From NCBI GenBank assembly GCA_019914995.1, contig CM034145.1, positions 744,001 through 808,000 on the forward strand: DNA of 64,000 bases, written 5' to 3'. Both the position numbers and the translations under genes were made by a program. The DNA comes from Acanthochlamys bracteata. Taxonomy: Eukaryota > Streptophyta > Magnoliopsida > Pandanales > Velloziaceae. The notes under the pieces were generated by a model. It searched no databases. It was not told the origin of the DNA and saw nothing but the letters and a program-made list of their open reading frames with translations. This document shows positions 1-11,935 of this stretch, one piece after another (positions within the stretch are counted from its first letter, which is position 1; every line of letters begins with the position of its first letter).

Positions 1-19
1 ACAGGTATACAAAACATAC

Positions 20-3000
20 TTTCTTTCTTTGTGAAGTTAAATAGCTTTCAGGCAAAGGAAACGGGTTGTATTTAGTTGGTTGTTGTGATTCACCGCCAAA
101 CCAGCTAGGAATCTGCATCATAACAAAAACATTAGATGGAATTTTACCCATACTGAATGGCTAGAAATAGACACAGATATACGTGAAGTATGCTTGCTAA
201 CAGAACATCATAGAACAGAAAAATATAGAAGAAAAGTGTATTGCTGCTTGTCAAAGGTAGAGGATGTAGCATCTGCATAACTATTTATTCAGTTAAAATA
301 TGCACTAAATACCATGAAGTTTGTGAACTGATCAGGGTCAACACGAGTAGCAGACTCTGCTTGCGCATCAGAAACTCCTGCTGGGTGAGAGAGGGAATCG
401 TGAGGATCAACCATTCCTAGCACCATTGGTTCGTCCCATCTGTTAATGGTAGGATTTACACCAACTTGAGTCATATGTTCCTCCAGACATGCGTAAAAGG
501 TGTTATACGGAGCCACCTGTACAAGCAGCATGTTGAAAGAAGTCATTATCATGCATCAGAAAACTATTGAATTCATTCTGCAAAGAGAAGAATTTTGCAA
601 ACTGAAACTAAGCAAACAAACAACTGTTCAAAGTCTCTACAGTAATGACATTAAGCAACTCAAAGAACTTGCGAAATTTTAAATGTTGTGGATGATGTCA
701 GGAATTAAAAGCAAATTCAAGGGCTAAATGTAAACACAGCCAACCATGTTATTGATCTCGACAATCATGTGAGAGATTAAACTATATCAAACAAAGACAT
801 TGATAAAGAGAATTAGTCAGCAATGAAATGTATGTCCTCCATAAGATCCTAGTTGAGACGTGAACCATATAAACCTAAACAAACATGAAGTAACTCACTT
901 GTAAGTTGTGATTATCTCCAACAATTAAAGGTCTTTGATTGACCCCCAAGAAGAAGATACATTCTCGACAATTCGCAATGCAAATACGTTTAGTTGCTGT
1001 AATAACTTGCACCCTCTCGCAATGTTCCACCCTCAGAGCCTGAGAAATCAAATCATAAAGATGTGGAAAGAGCGATTGACAAAAGACTCCAGCATGCATT
1101 AAGCACTAAATTTTGATGGAATAACTGCAAGCCCATGGATTTCAAAACAGGAAAGTTTCTTTAAGAACTTACATTGGACAACCTAGTTTCTTACTAACAT
1201 TTGCTTGAAGAACACATTTAAGTAAGAATGAGACGGACAAAGTGCAAGCCTAGGTAGTTCTAAGAAGTTGTCCATCAGCAGCACAGGTGCTCAATGCGGA
1301 CAACAAACAACCTTAAGTCTCAGACTATTACATAGAGATGTAAGTGAATGTAGAAAGGCACTGTTGGAAAAAAGCACGAAACAATTCCAGGGACAAGAAT
1401 GAACTTCAAAAAGCTAAAATCTGTTAAAGTAGGAAACATGACACTGCAATAGATGAACAAGTACCTTCCCGATAGCACCTAGAACGATTGTTGCATCCGA
1501 ACATCCATATACAGTAGCATAGTGAAGAGGAGCAAGTACATAAATCATGGAATCATGGCAGTTTAGCACCTGCAGCAAGATAGCTAGAAAAGTCAAATTG
1601 ACATATGTAGTGCCTCCAAACTCAAACAACAAGTCAATTACATGTTTATAGGAACGAATGAGCAACTTGGACCATACTATAAACATTGCCATATACAGAA
1701 TATACTAAATTAAACATCTCAGCATATACCCAAGCTATCATGAGATGCTAGGATGAAGTTGATTCCTAACTCACCATCGGGCCATACCAACCCAAATTAG
1801 CATCGAGATCTTTAACAAATGTGCATTTGAGCCAAATGAGCACAAACGAACTCAGCCTTTTTGCATATATAAAAGCAGAAAGATAAACACTTAGAATGCC
1901 CATAAACTAAAATGCATTTTGGCCTTATAGATTGTGCAAGTCAGTCCACAGTTTTCATGTATCCGCATGTCCAAAAGCATCAATTGTTTTACCAACCAGT
2001 GAGTGAAAGAAACAACATTCTTGTCTGGCTTTCACCTTAGTGTCTAACAGATATATGGAGGATCATGATAGAGTTCCACAAACAATTGGCAACTGTCAAA
2101 GCCAAAGGTAAAAGGTTTTAGAGAAGTTTCCATTTACAGATTTTATATGAAAAGAATACTAAGCAACCACCAACAGTAGATCATGCATACATGTGCACCT
2201 TGGAGCCATGTAGTAGGGAACATAGTTCTTGGAAAGTTAAAAACACTACTACTTTCTTCAAACGTCCTCAAGAACTTTAATGTAACTTATGTAAAATAAT
2301 TCCAGCTTGAGACCAAAATCAAGCTCAAATTCCAACTTAAAAAAAAGGCTTTCCGTGTGGAGTTACCTTCACAGAATGTCCATCAATTTCAGAACCCTGC
2401 CTTAAAACAGAAGCTTTAGAGAAACCCTCAACAAAAGTCTGAGTTCTTGAAGAGGAGGCATTATTAGGCTTGCTTGTGGAGGCATCAGCCATTATCACAT
2501 CTTGGTCAGAGTTAGTAATGGGGCCATTTTCTTTAGCTGATGCTCTCTCAGCATTATGTTCCAACGAAACGGCTATAGTTTGCAATAGCCATTCATGGAC
2601 TTGAGCAGCAGGGAGATGAGCAGCAGGCATGTCAGGATCAGAATTAGCAAAGAAAGGAGCTGCCTGACTCAACGAAATTCCCTCTCCCCTTTCACCAAAT
2701 TGAATGAGAAAACCAAGGTGCTCAAATCTTGCTGATGTCAAGACCTGCAATTTAGATGTTAGTTGTTATCAAGACAACAATTCCGATTTCACTAAAGCTA
2801 GCTAAGTATCAAACTCCTCTAGGAACCAACCACTATGGTAAGTTGTAATAGACTACGTCGAGTTAGAAGAACAAAGAAAGAGAAGAGTTAAAGTAGTATT
2901 GCGAGTTTGACTAGAACTACTTGAGAAAATTACTGCAGTGGGAACACACTGGTTTTGAAGCTTCAGGAAGTAGAGAAAATCTAGGGAAAGGCAGTTAGAA

Positions 3001-5002
3001 TGCAAAGTGCAATAGATCATCAATTAGAAGGTTAAGGTGAGACCACAGACAAAAGAAATTCTATATGCCTCTAACACAATGAAAGATGCAAGCATTAAAA
3101 CTATGAGAAACCAAGTACTTTGCAGGGGAATCTTCTCTTACAGTTTTGTACATGTGTCTAGGGAACCTGTTTTATTTACGAAAAGAACCTACTAATAATA
3201 TGTACAAACATTTATACTGTGGAAAATGAAAGGTTTCTGTTGAATAAGTGACAACTCACATACTGGTTCAGAAAAGAGCTCTCAGTCAAACCATTTTATG
3301 ACTTCAAACTGACAATATTGTCAATATCATTTCTTAAGTTTTCCAATATCAACACATTCACAATCAAAAGGAAAACTTAAAATCCAAATTCAAAGTAGGG
3401 CATGAATAGATTAGAGTTATCATAAATACAAACCAGAGATTCATCACCCTCGCCTTCGACAGGCTCCGCCAATAGAGCAACAATGTTTGCCATATGTTTC
3501 TGAAGATATGACAACTGATGTGCCTCTTCGTCTGCTTGTGAGGGCATAAACCGACGGCTGTTACTACGTACAAGCTGCAATTTCCAACATGTCATCATCA
3601 AACTTGAACTGAAAGCCTGAACTAAATCATTTAGTCTACTACCGCAATAATCTACTCTGAATATGGATCTGAAAAGTGTGCATTCTATGTAAGGTTTAGG
3701 CACATGTTACACCCACTAAGTTCACATCGAAAGGATGATCTATTCTTTGAGAAAGACATGATTACCTGTTGATCTTCTAACAAATTGCATTACCATGGTG
3801 CTGTTTCACATAGATACAAATTTCGATATTTCTAAATCAAAGATGCAGAGTATTTTCAATATATGATTTCATACAAGCTGTTGTTGTCATAATTTGAATT
3901 TATTATGAGAACTATGGAGAAATATGCATACTTTAGCAGAGGATGCATTGAGGTTTGCACAGAGCTATTTGGTTTGGCTATTGACAAACTTGAGCATGCT
4001 TCAAGACAAATGACAATCTAAAAAAGCTCTGTTTAATGCAAGTTGTTATGCTAATAAAATAATCTGCAACTAGTGTTACTTAGAATTTCCATAGACTTAG
4101 TTAACCAAATGAAATTCATACTGAGTATGCAGCATCAAACCAAAATCAATAAAATAAAAGAACACGTCATAGATCATCAATTAATCACATTTCTAAGATC
4201 TATTTGATTCTCAGTCAGCATTACTACTCTTCATCTGTCACAAACTAAACACATACCAAAGCAATCAAGCTGCTGCATAACTAGACAACATTTTGCTAAT
4301 CAATTAAACATTCTACCAATCAATTCGTGCCAAAAGTTGCTACAGCAACTACAAACACTAAACACAGCATCAACTAACAAGATTCCATCAATTATCTACA
4401 TTTCAAGCTAATCAAACAACAACAACAAGAGCAACTTCTCTCATAACACTCACTCAATTAACCACATTTCAAGAAAAATCAAATCAACCACGAATTTCCC
4501 TCACCTGAAGGGGCGACAAAGCCGACAAGTACCCATCGAACGCCGAAGTCGAAGGCCACACATCCGCAACGGCCGCCGAATCCTTATGCGCCTTCGGCAA
4601 CAGTCTCTTATACGACTGTATGTATAGAAACAGCATCAGATCAAACACGTCAGCTCCTTTCCCTTCCTCGAGATCAACACTCTTGTTATGAACGGCGTGG
4701 AGCGTGTCGAGAACAAGACAAGCCTGATCATAGGAGATCTGTAATGCTTCAGAGATCTCATCAGGGCCAACGAGGGAAGGAGAAGCGGCGGAAGGATCGC
4801 CTGTGCTGCTGACGTGGCGGTTAAGAAGACGATCGCGAGTTCGGGCAAGGGTGTGGGTTCCGTCGGTGAAGATGAGTTTGGAGATCGGAAGTAGACCGTG
4901 CTCAAACGGTTCTCGCCGAGGACGGAGTAATGTCGCAGTAGACGGCAGAAATGTGTCGGCGGTTGTCGTTGGCGGCGGTGATGGATCAAGATTTTCTTCC
5001 AT
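20..5002 (-). CDS. TBCCD1: TBCC domain-containing protein 1 (partial, 3' end outside window)
   Basis: Seven exons read in one frame, all junctions phase 0: 5002-4505, 3574-3434, 2744-2367, 1569-1465, 1039-899, 516-313 and 112-20. They give about 520 residues. A donor GT lies at 19-18, so the last exon or exons (about 50 residues judging from the plant family) are beyond the left edge. The ATG at 5002 heads a Pro/Ser/Thr-rich N-terminus. Exons 4-6 (about residues 340-489) carry the C-CAP/cofactor-C beta-helix, with motifs such as YATVYGCSDATIVLGAIG and CRECIFFLGVNQRP. Family knowledge: TBCC folds act on tubulin or small GTPases. TBCCD1 relatives in animals and algae (Chlamydomonas ASQ2) position centrosomes or basal bodies, and the role in centriole-less land plants is unclear. 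The gene is divergent from the EIL3-like gene. The family call is strong, the function is inferred. Confidence 0.9.
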
Positions 5003-5045
5003 TTCTAGTAATTATTTGTTTTCGATTCTCTGCGCGAGGGAGTGA

Positions 5046-6440
5046 AAAGAGAATGTGAGAGATCTTCCGGGAAGGAAGGTGCTACGCAGGAGCAAGAAAT
5101 AAAAAAACGATGGAATAATGTAAGGAGGGGGTGATGAATAATCACGGCCATCTGTGGGACCCACGTGCTTATTGTGGCGTGTTCTGGATGGCTACTGCTA
5201 TGGCACGAGCATTCAGATGTGCCTATCTAAATGGGCCTGGCTATTTTTTGTGGCCCACGAGAAGGTCCAGTAAGTTTTGGTTAATAATGGATTAACTCCG
5301 TTTTTATGGTCCATTAATTCCGCGATACCGATCTCACACCTGGATTAAGAAAAAGAAAGAAATTGGGTTATATTAGCAGTAATTCGTAAAAAGTAAAAGG
5401 TCTAAAAATAATACTTACTGTATTGTTACTTTATTAATCTTTTCATTAATCCTGTGTTGAGGAAAGTATTCATATAACTAATAACTCTATTTAGTAACTT
5501 AAGGAGGTGCTTAAAAGTACTTTTTTTAAAAAAATTTTAAATAAAAATATTTTATTTGATTTTAATAAATAAATTTTATTTTGATTTTAAAAATAATAAA
5601 TAAAAATAATAAAAATTTTATTATGTAAAATTTTTTTTTAAATTTTTTGAATAAATTTATAAAATATTATATAAAATTTGTTGAAAACTAAAAAATAAAA
5701 AACTACTAAAATTTGTTTCTGAACGCGCTCTTATTGTTCTTATAGTATCATAAATTATTACGTCTGGCATATTTTGAATGGTTAATATTAAAGTGTATTT
5801 TACTTATATGACTAAATTTTGTCGAAATATCAAAAATAAGTTTTATAAAAAAATAAATTTTAATAAAACATAGAATTTTAATAAAAGTAATATTTAGATG
5901 TTAACTGAAATACATAAAATTAAATTTTAAATTAAATTTTGCTAAAAGTAAATTTTAAATTAAATTTTGCTAAAAGTAAATTTTAATATAAAAATAAAAA
6001 TAAAATTCATAATAAATTGAAATATATAAGTTATAAATTTAAAATCTGAAGATAGAAGTGAATGTTTGTGTTATTAAAATATGCTTTATAGCAACAACAA
6101 TCAGCTTTGCCTGTCTGAAATGGGCCAATGGTCGGCCTACTATATTTGTAGATCAAAATAACGAAGGCTCATGGAAGGGTCCATTAAGTGTTAATTAATT
6201 TGAGGTGTGTTTGGCATCATTTGAAAAGCTATTTTTTTTAATATATTTTTTAATATATATTTTATAAATATTTAAAAATTTAGATAATATATAAAATTTT
6301 ATATAATAAAATTTTTTTATTATATATTTTTATTATTATTTAAATAAAAAAATAAAATTTATTTTTAAAAAAAAACAAAAATATTTTTTATTTTAAAAAA
6401 ACTCGGTGAAAACACCGCTAGAGTGGAAATAGGGGTTAGT
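5046..6440. other. Divergent intergenic region between TBCCD1 and EIL3-like genes
   Basis: The part near 5046-5340 has mixed composition and should contain the TBCCD1 promoter and leader, with a CACGTG G-box core at about 5162. From about 5490 to 6420 the sequence is almost pure A+T with T-rich and A-rich blocks typical of the miniature elements described below (about 5490-5735 and 6206-6420). No coding region is visible. Confidence 0.6.
5921..5976. repeat. 28-bp direct repeat, two exact tandem copies
   Basis: The 28-base unit at 5921-5948 (starts TAAATTTTAAATTAAATTTT, ends GCTAAAAG) is repeated exactly at 5949-5976. The first bases of a third copy follow. It looks like replication slippage in A+T-rich DNA; no function is implied. 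Confidence 0.85.
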
Positions 6441-6465
6441 TTTGTATTTCGTGTTTTCAACCAGC

Positions 6466-7559
6466 TCATTATAAATTGTTAATTGATTTTCATTCTCGTC
6501 CGCAAGAGAAAAGGAAAAAAAATTGGGAAAAAATAGGGAAAAGAAGAGGAAGAAATCGAATTGGGTTTGACCTCTTTGCGGCGGCTAAAGATTCGATCTT
6601 TACTCGGTTATGTAATAGAATCAGTGTTTTTGTAGAAGAAATTTTTTTTTTCTGGTTTAATTAGTTAAAAGAAGAATTCGTTCTAGTTTTTGCTGTTATA
6701 TTGTTGTAGTTTGTTTGAGAAATTTTTTGAAAATTATTTTTCAGTTGTTTGTTTTTTGTGAATTTTATGTGATAATTATTGGAAAGCATGATTTGGTCGT
6801 GTTTTTTTTTTTTTTTTAGGGTAAATAAGTATTGGATTGCAATGATTTTGTTGATTTTCTAATTTTTCTTTAGCTGATTTGTTTCATTGTGCTGATTATT
6901 TTAACATTCTGTGTGAATTTTTTGGAGTACAGAAAGCAACAACAAGTTTAGCAATCAAGGGTGGAGTCTTCTAGATTCGATTGGTGAAAATGGAAATTTT
7001 CTCTGTTATTGGAGCGGTATTCAACATTGGAAATGAACATCCGAGGTAATTACTTTGGAAGCTTGTTTGAAGTTTTGTTCGGTATGGAGACTAGAGTTTT
7101 GTAGATTAGATTGTTTCTGAATTACACTGATGCTAGGTATTGTTTCAACTATACATTTCTGCAGAACCTCCTGAGTTCAGAACTGCTACAGATACATATC
7201 AATTTCTTAACATTATCTTTGATAATGGATTCTACTTGTTATCCACACCACTGACGAGTGAACTTTTTCACTTAACAATTGCTTCCATGTTGCTCGTCTG
7301 TGTTTTTTGCTTTTTGTTATAGTGAATACTGAATAGTGTAAGATTTCTATATTATTATGATGAGGAAATAGAATCGGAATTGTATTAGTAGTTCTGTTCA
7401 TTATGCCCGTGTACGCAATTGCAAATTAGTTCTTTTCGTAATAGCATGGCTAATGATGCTTTATGATACCAGGAATATTTTCTATGAGTGAGGATGAAAG
7501 ATTTAGACAATTGAAATAGTAAGAGGTTAACAGTCGACTTGGTTTAGGAGTCTGTTATT
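6466..7559 (+). promoter_or_regulatory. Probable core promoter and spliced 5' leader of the EIL3-like gene
   Basis: A TATA-like TTATAAATT near 6469 is followed by a purine-rich leader (about 6495-6560) and then intron-like T-rich DNA. A plausible leader exon runs from 6933 (after TACAG) to 7045 (before GTAATT). A plausible acceptor feeding the coding exon is at 7471-7472 (exon from 7473). The leader exon holds a short upstream ORF at 6990-7049. The leader structure is inferred from splice motifs only. Confidence 0.45.
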
Positions 7560-9395
7560 ATGGAGCAGTTGGCAGCAATTGCAAGCGGATATGATGATGG
7601 CTCAGACTTTGAGGTTGATGACGTCAGGAGCGAAAATCTTAATGAGAATGAAGTCAGTGATGAAGAAATTGAAGCGGAAGATTTGCAGAAACGGATGTGG
7701 AAGGATAAAGTAAGGCTAAAGAGAATCAAAGAGCGACAGAAGCTGACAGCGCTGCAGGCTTTGGAGAAATCTAAGTCCAAGCAAACTTCTGATCAGGCTC
7801 GGAGAAAAAAGATGGCTAGAGCCCAAGACGGGATTCTAAAGTACATGTTGAAATTGATGGAAGTGTGCAATGCTCGTGGATTTGTATACGGTATCATACC
7901 CGACAAGGGAAAACCTGTAAGTGGAGCTTCAGATAACATAAGAGCCTGGTGGAAAGAGAAGGTGAAATTTGACAAAAATGGTCCTGCTGCTATAGCAAAG
8001 TATGAGGCAGAGAACTTGGCTGCTCAAAGTGCGCTGCATAATGGCAAGGGAAACCATCACAGTCTCATGGATCTTCAAGATGCGACTTTGGGGTCTCTTC
8101 TGTCATCTTTGATGCAGCACTGCAACCCCCCACAGCGCAAGTACCCACTAGAGAAGGGCGTGCCGCCCCCCTGGTGGCCTACGGGAAATGAAGAGTGGTG
8201 GACTGAATTGGGGCTACCAAAGGGACAGGCGCCTCCTTACAAAAAACCACATGATTTGAAGAAGGTGTGGAAGGTTGGAGTCCTGACCGCTGTGATCAAG
8301 CACATGTCTCCTAGTATTGACAAAATCAGAACCCATGTCCGCAAATCAAAGTGCTTGCAGGACAAGATGAGTGCAAAAGAGAGCTCCATCTGGTTGGGTG
8401 TGTTACATAGAGAGGAAATGATATGCCAGCAACTGAGTAGTGACAACGGATCATCGGATGTCACGGAGGCCCAAGACAACAGTAATGGGGAGAGAAGGGA
8501 AGACTCTGGTAGCAGTAATAATGAATTCGATGTTGATGGTGCACAAGATGTCCGTGGCTCTGTATCATCAAAAGATGATAATAGAAATCTGCGTGCAGTT
8601 GATGTTTCCCAGCAAAGAGTGGAAACTTTGACCACTTTAGCTAGAGAAAGTGACCCACAAGATAACCCCAGTCAAATTGTTCAAGTAACAGAAGTACCTG
8701 AGGAGCGAAGGAGAAAGAAACCTCGTGAAAATCCTGAAGTTGCAGTTCATAAGGATGTGCCATCTCCTAATAATCATGTGTCTCATGAGCAATGGAATCC
8801 AGTACCTGATATCAACCACACAGTTTCCACTTCTTCACTAGGCTATGACATACAGAATAACATCCAGGGAAGAAGTTTACCTTTCCCTTCTGGACCTCAG
8901 CAAGGAGTGTTCCAAAACCGGTTCTTTTTACCTCAGCCTGCTCAACAACGTGCATTACATGCTCCTCCTAATTTGTCTACCGCCAAAATGCATGACAACC
9001 ATCCCTTGGCATATGTAGCTCCACCAAATCCTGAATTGTCATCTGGAACCACATTTGGATTCTTTTCCACGCCAGTGGGACAATTGAGCTACAATCTTTC
9101 TCATGACAGACGGCAACTTCAACCTAACTTACATGCTTATCAAATGAGCACGGAAGGATCTGGAGCCCCTGCAGGAAGACAAGTTATTGGGGATTCTTTA
9201 ACATTGAATGGCAATTCAAATGGATCTGCTGCTGTACAACCATACCCCGACAACACATTCCACAGCGAGCATGATAACTTCTTAAGGATGCACTTAGATT
9301 CTCCTGTTGGTGAACTACCTCTTAGTCCACTTGATATCAATATTGATGATTACTTAATGCCAGAGGACGAGCTGATGGGGTACTTGGGAGCATAA
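7560..9395 (+). CDS. EIL3: EIN3-like transcription factor, EIL3/SLIM1 type
   Basis: One uninterrupted 611-residue ORF, as usual for EIN3-family coding regions. An acidic N-terminus (residues 15-40, [10 protein letters not shown]) precedes the conserved EIN3 DNA-binding region (about 40-290). That region contains [17 protein letters not shown], the basic [39 protein letters not shown], the Pro/Trp block [14 protein letters not shown] and [15 protein letters not shown]. The variable half is Ser/Asn-rich with a basic [10 protein letters not shown] patch near residue 382, and it ends in an acidic tail. Several details match Arabidopsis EIL3/SLIM1 better than EIN3/EIL1: [11 protein letters not shown], the Asp/Ser-rich stretch with GSVSSKDD, and the basic cluster. 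Family knowledge: these are nuclear DNA-binding proteins. EIN3/EIL1 carry out ethylene responses, while EIL3/SLIM1 controls sulfur-deficiency genes. Assignment to EIL3 rather than EIN3 is by remembered sequence and should be tested by phylogeny. Confidence 0.9.
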   Translation: MEQLAAIASGYDDGSDFEVDDVRSENLNENEVSDEEIEAEDLQKRMWKDKVRLKRIKERQKLTALQALEKSKSKQTSDQARRKKMARAQDGILKYMLKLMEVCNARGFVYGIIPDKGKPVSGASDNIRAWWKEKVKFDKNGPAAIAKYEAENLAAQSALHNGKGNHHSLMDLQDATLGSLLSSLMQHCNPPQRKYPLEKGVPPPWWPTGNEEWWTELGLPKGQAPPYKKPHDLKKVWKVGVLTAVIKHMSPSIDKIRTHVRKSKCLQDKMSAKESSIWLGVLHREEMICQQLSSDNGSSDVTEAQDNSNGERREDSGSSNNEFDVDGAQDVRGSVSSKDDNRNLRAVDVSQQRVETLTTLARESDPQDNPSQIVQVTEVPEERRRKKPRENPEVAVHKDVPSPNNHVSHEQWNPVPDINHTVSTSSLGYDIQNNIQGRSLPFPSGPQQGVFQNRFFLPQPAQQRALHAPPNLSTAKMHDNHPLAYVAPPNPELSSGTTFGFFSTPVGQLSYNLSHDRRQLQPNLHAYQMSTEGSGAPAGRQVIGDSLTLNGNSNGSAAVQPYPDNTFHSEHDNFLRMHLDSPVGELPLSPLDINIDDYLMPEDELMGYLGA

Positions 9396-10956
9396 GGTGG
9401 TACTTTTAGCTAACACATATGCAATATGTTTCATTTCATATTTGTTCATCCAAATTAATTAATTATTTGGTCTTTCAGGTGATTGCTTTATCCAAACTTG
9501 TCACCTTAATGCTTACCTTTGTGGTCTTTGATCCACTGTTATGCTGTGTGGCGTGTCCTTCAATTCAAATCATGTTTATTTTCACTTACATACTAACTGT
9601 ACATTGTCGTGAAGAATACTGCTGCTTGTAGTATAGAGTGTAGCGTGAGCTAGGACAATGATTGCCGATTTCCTTAAAAGTCATAATCTGTGTAACTCTA
9701 CGACCTACCTGGCTTCGTCCAATATTGTGCATGACAGCAAGTCCTTGTTCGGTGTTGCAAGACATGGTTTTATTAGATCATCACATGTTGTAGCCTTGTA
9801 GGTAGAATTATGTCATCGTTGACTCAGTTCATAATTTGGGTATAATTGCATGCATAAAAACATCTAGAAGGGCAACCTGCATTCAGCAGCACATGGCTCT
9901 ACATAGCATTCAACTGGACTAAAAAAATTGCACTTTTTGACCGTACCATTTGGCTCTCTTCACTGTCTAATTTGATTCCTAGAACTTGTGCTAAGAATCG
10001 CTTTTGAATTTTATACTAACAATTCTACAATACAATCTTCTATTCTTGGTATTGAGAACAAACTTTTAGCATGGTTAAGGCAGTTTTACTACATTGATCT
10101 AGACTATTGAGCAGTCCTTTCTATACTAACAACAGTAGATAAATCCAATGTAATTTTCTTATCATTTTCTTAGTCATATATGCATTCACTCTAATCAACT
10201 TTTGAGGCTGTTGGCGGCTGTGTTCATGTGCATGAACTTTAATGCAATTGACGAAGTAGAAAGCCATTTATATGGAAGTCATTGGGGTCTTGTGAAGCAT
10301 ACTTCCTGTTTGACCACTTGCTCTATCATTTTATTTTATGTATCACAGAAGCATGTTTATGATTTGTTCTGTTCATGTGCTAGTCGAAAACTCAAAAAAC
10401 ATTTCTTTGTACCATGGTTTATAAATGATTGATTGGCATAATGTCTATAGGTAGCATTGCTCTTCAAGTCTTAAGAGAGAAACCTCTGCATCACTCTTCA
10501 AATTCTGCAGCGGCTACTAAGTAGTAATATAACAACCTCTCCTGGCAGCAGGTATATGAGCTGTATGTATATGCAGTGGGCATGCGATCATTGTCGATTC
10601 AACAACTTACATGACGCAGGTGTGCTCGCAAGATGCTTCAAGTTAGCTGAATGACGATTTCATAGCACAGATGCACCGATGAAGCTTCAGGACTAATAAT
10701 AGGTCTGGAAATTTATTCTACTGTGATTGTATATGAACTCCCTTGCAGATTTTACGAGTTCAGTAAGGTTATTTTGCCCTGTACATTTATCTACCTTATT
10801 GATCATTCATTTGTTAAACTGAGATAAAAATAGCTTCTGGTTCACTATTTTATTTGTTACTGCTGGTAGAAGTTTTCAAATCTTCTGTAAACTTTTCCTT
10901 ATTCAGCAACTGTAAATCTTACCAGTATCCATCTTAGGGAAAAATCCAAAACTCTA
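9396..10956. other. EIL3 3' region and intergenic DNA before the CLE gene
   Basis: Composition is more even than the deep spacers, and several intron-like motifs occur, for example CTTTCAG at about 9473. It probably includes the EIL3 3' UTR, perhaps spliced. The short ORFs here (for example 10202-10432) have no recognisable similarity, so no gene is called. Confidence 0.5.
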
Positions 10957-11084
10957 TTGAGAAATTACTTTTTACTCAAACCGAAATATTGCAGAACTTT
11001 GTTTCAGTTATGTAAACCTGAAGGGTATATTCGTAACTTGGATTCAAGGATACCACGCGCAGAGATTACCCACTACCATACTGC

Positions 11085-11090
11085 CACGTG
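11085..11090. promoter_or_regulatory. G-box (CACGTG) upstream of the CLE40-like gene
   Basis: A perfect CACGTG palindrome lies in GCCACGTGTTA, about 190 bases upstream of the CLE ATG. A weak TATA-like GTATAACT sits near 11135, which would place transcription start around 11165. G-boxes bind bHLH/bZIP factors. Function here is inference only. Confidence 0.35.
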
Positions 11091-11278
11091 TTATGCCAAC
11101 TTCTGCCAGCTCGATTTTTTCTCTCTCACTCGACTACGTATAACTCGAGAACAAAAAAGAAACAAACTCCACAGCAGAATTGAATCGTTTAAAAGAAAGA
11201 AGAAGGAGAAATCGATTTTTTTTTCAAGTTTTGTAGATTTTTAGTTTAGGTTTTCCTTTTTGTGTTGGTTCTTGTGTA

Positions 11279-11935
11279 ATGGGGAAGAAGAAAGTTTCAT
11301 GCAATGTTGTTGCTCTCTTCTTATTTTTTGTTCTCATTGCGTCTAAGGGAATCTTGGTTCTCTCTTCACGCTCTGGTAATCTTGCTATTCTATTATTTTA
11401 ATTGTTTTATTTCACTTTTTTTTTTTTTGAGCTCTCATATTTGTGTTGGTTTTAATCTTTCAAACACCAAAACAAATAGCAACTGGTTTTAAAACTTGAA
11501 TCTTTGGTACTGTTGTTCCAAAACTCTGGGTTTTTTCTTTCCTCTTTTTTTGTTCTTTTTTTTGTGCGTGGGTTTTTATCCATTGCAGGATTATGGCAAT
11601 ATTTGAAATATTACACCAAAACAAGTAGGAAAAAATTAAAAAGAATGAATGTTTCGTTACGAGTGTTTTTAAAATTTGGGTGTTAAATGTTCACAGGATT
11701 ACTGCAAGATGAACTTGAGAAGGTGGTAGTGATGGCTAGAGAATCCAATGTGAGTATTGCAAAACTCGAGTCCTTTGATGAAATGGCTCAGTTGAAAACA
11801 TTTTTTGGTTTTCTTGGAAACTCTTAGGGAGGAATTGGCCCAGCAAAGATGGTACTGAAAGAATCAGCAAGGCAAGTTCCTACCGGACAAAATCCAATTC
11901 ACCACAATGATGTTCCTGTTAAACCTTTCCATTGA
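11279..11935 (+). CDS. CLE40: CLE signalling peptide precursor, CLE40-like
   Basis: Three small exons with good GT-AG junctions: 11279-11375 (phase 1 end), 11697-11749 (phase 0) and 11828-11935. They join into an 85-residue precursor. The N-terminus (MGKKKVSC, then a hydrophobic run VVALFLFFVLIA) looks like a secretion signal. The middle is short and charged. Near the C-terminus lies RQVPTGQNPIHH, matching the CLE consensus R-x-VP-x-G-x-x-P-x-HH, followed by a short tail NDVPVKPFH. Most CLE genes are intronless, whereas CLV3 and CLE40 have two introns. Arabidopsis CLE40 is 80 residues, with RQVPTGSDPLHH and a similar Pro-rich tail, so CLE40 is the closest match I recall. Family knowledge: CLE40 is secreted, processed to a 12-13-residue hydroxylated glycopeptide, and restricts root and shoot stem cells through ACR4/CLV1/BAM1-type receptors. 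The Gln-Asn-Pro-Ile variation in the core is unusual. Confidence 0.85.

Noticed and set aside
10202-10432. 76-residue ORF downstream of EIL3
   Set aside because: No homology or codon signal was recognised. It is more likely 3' UTR or intergenic DNA.
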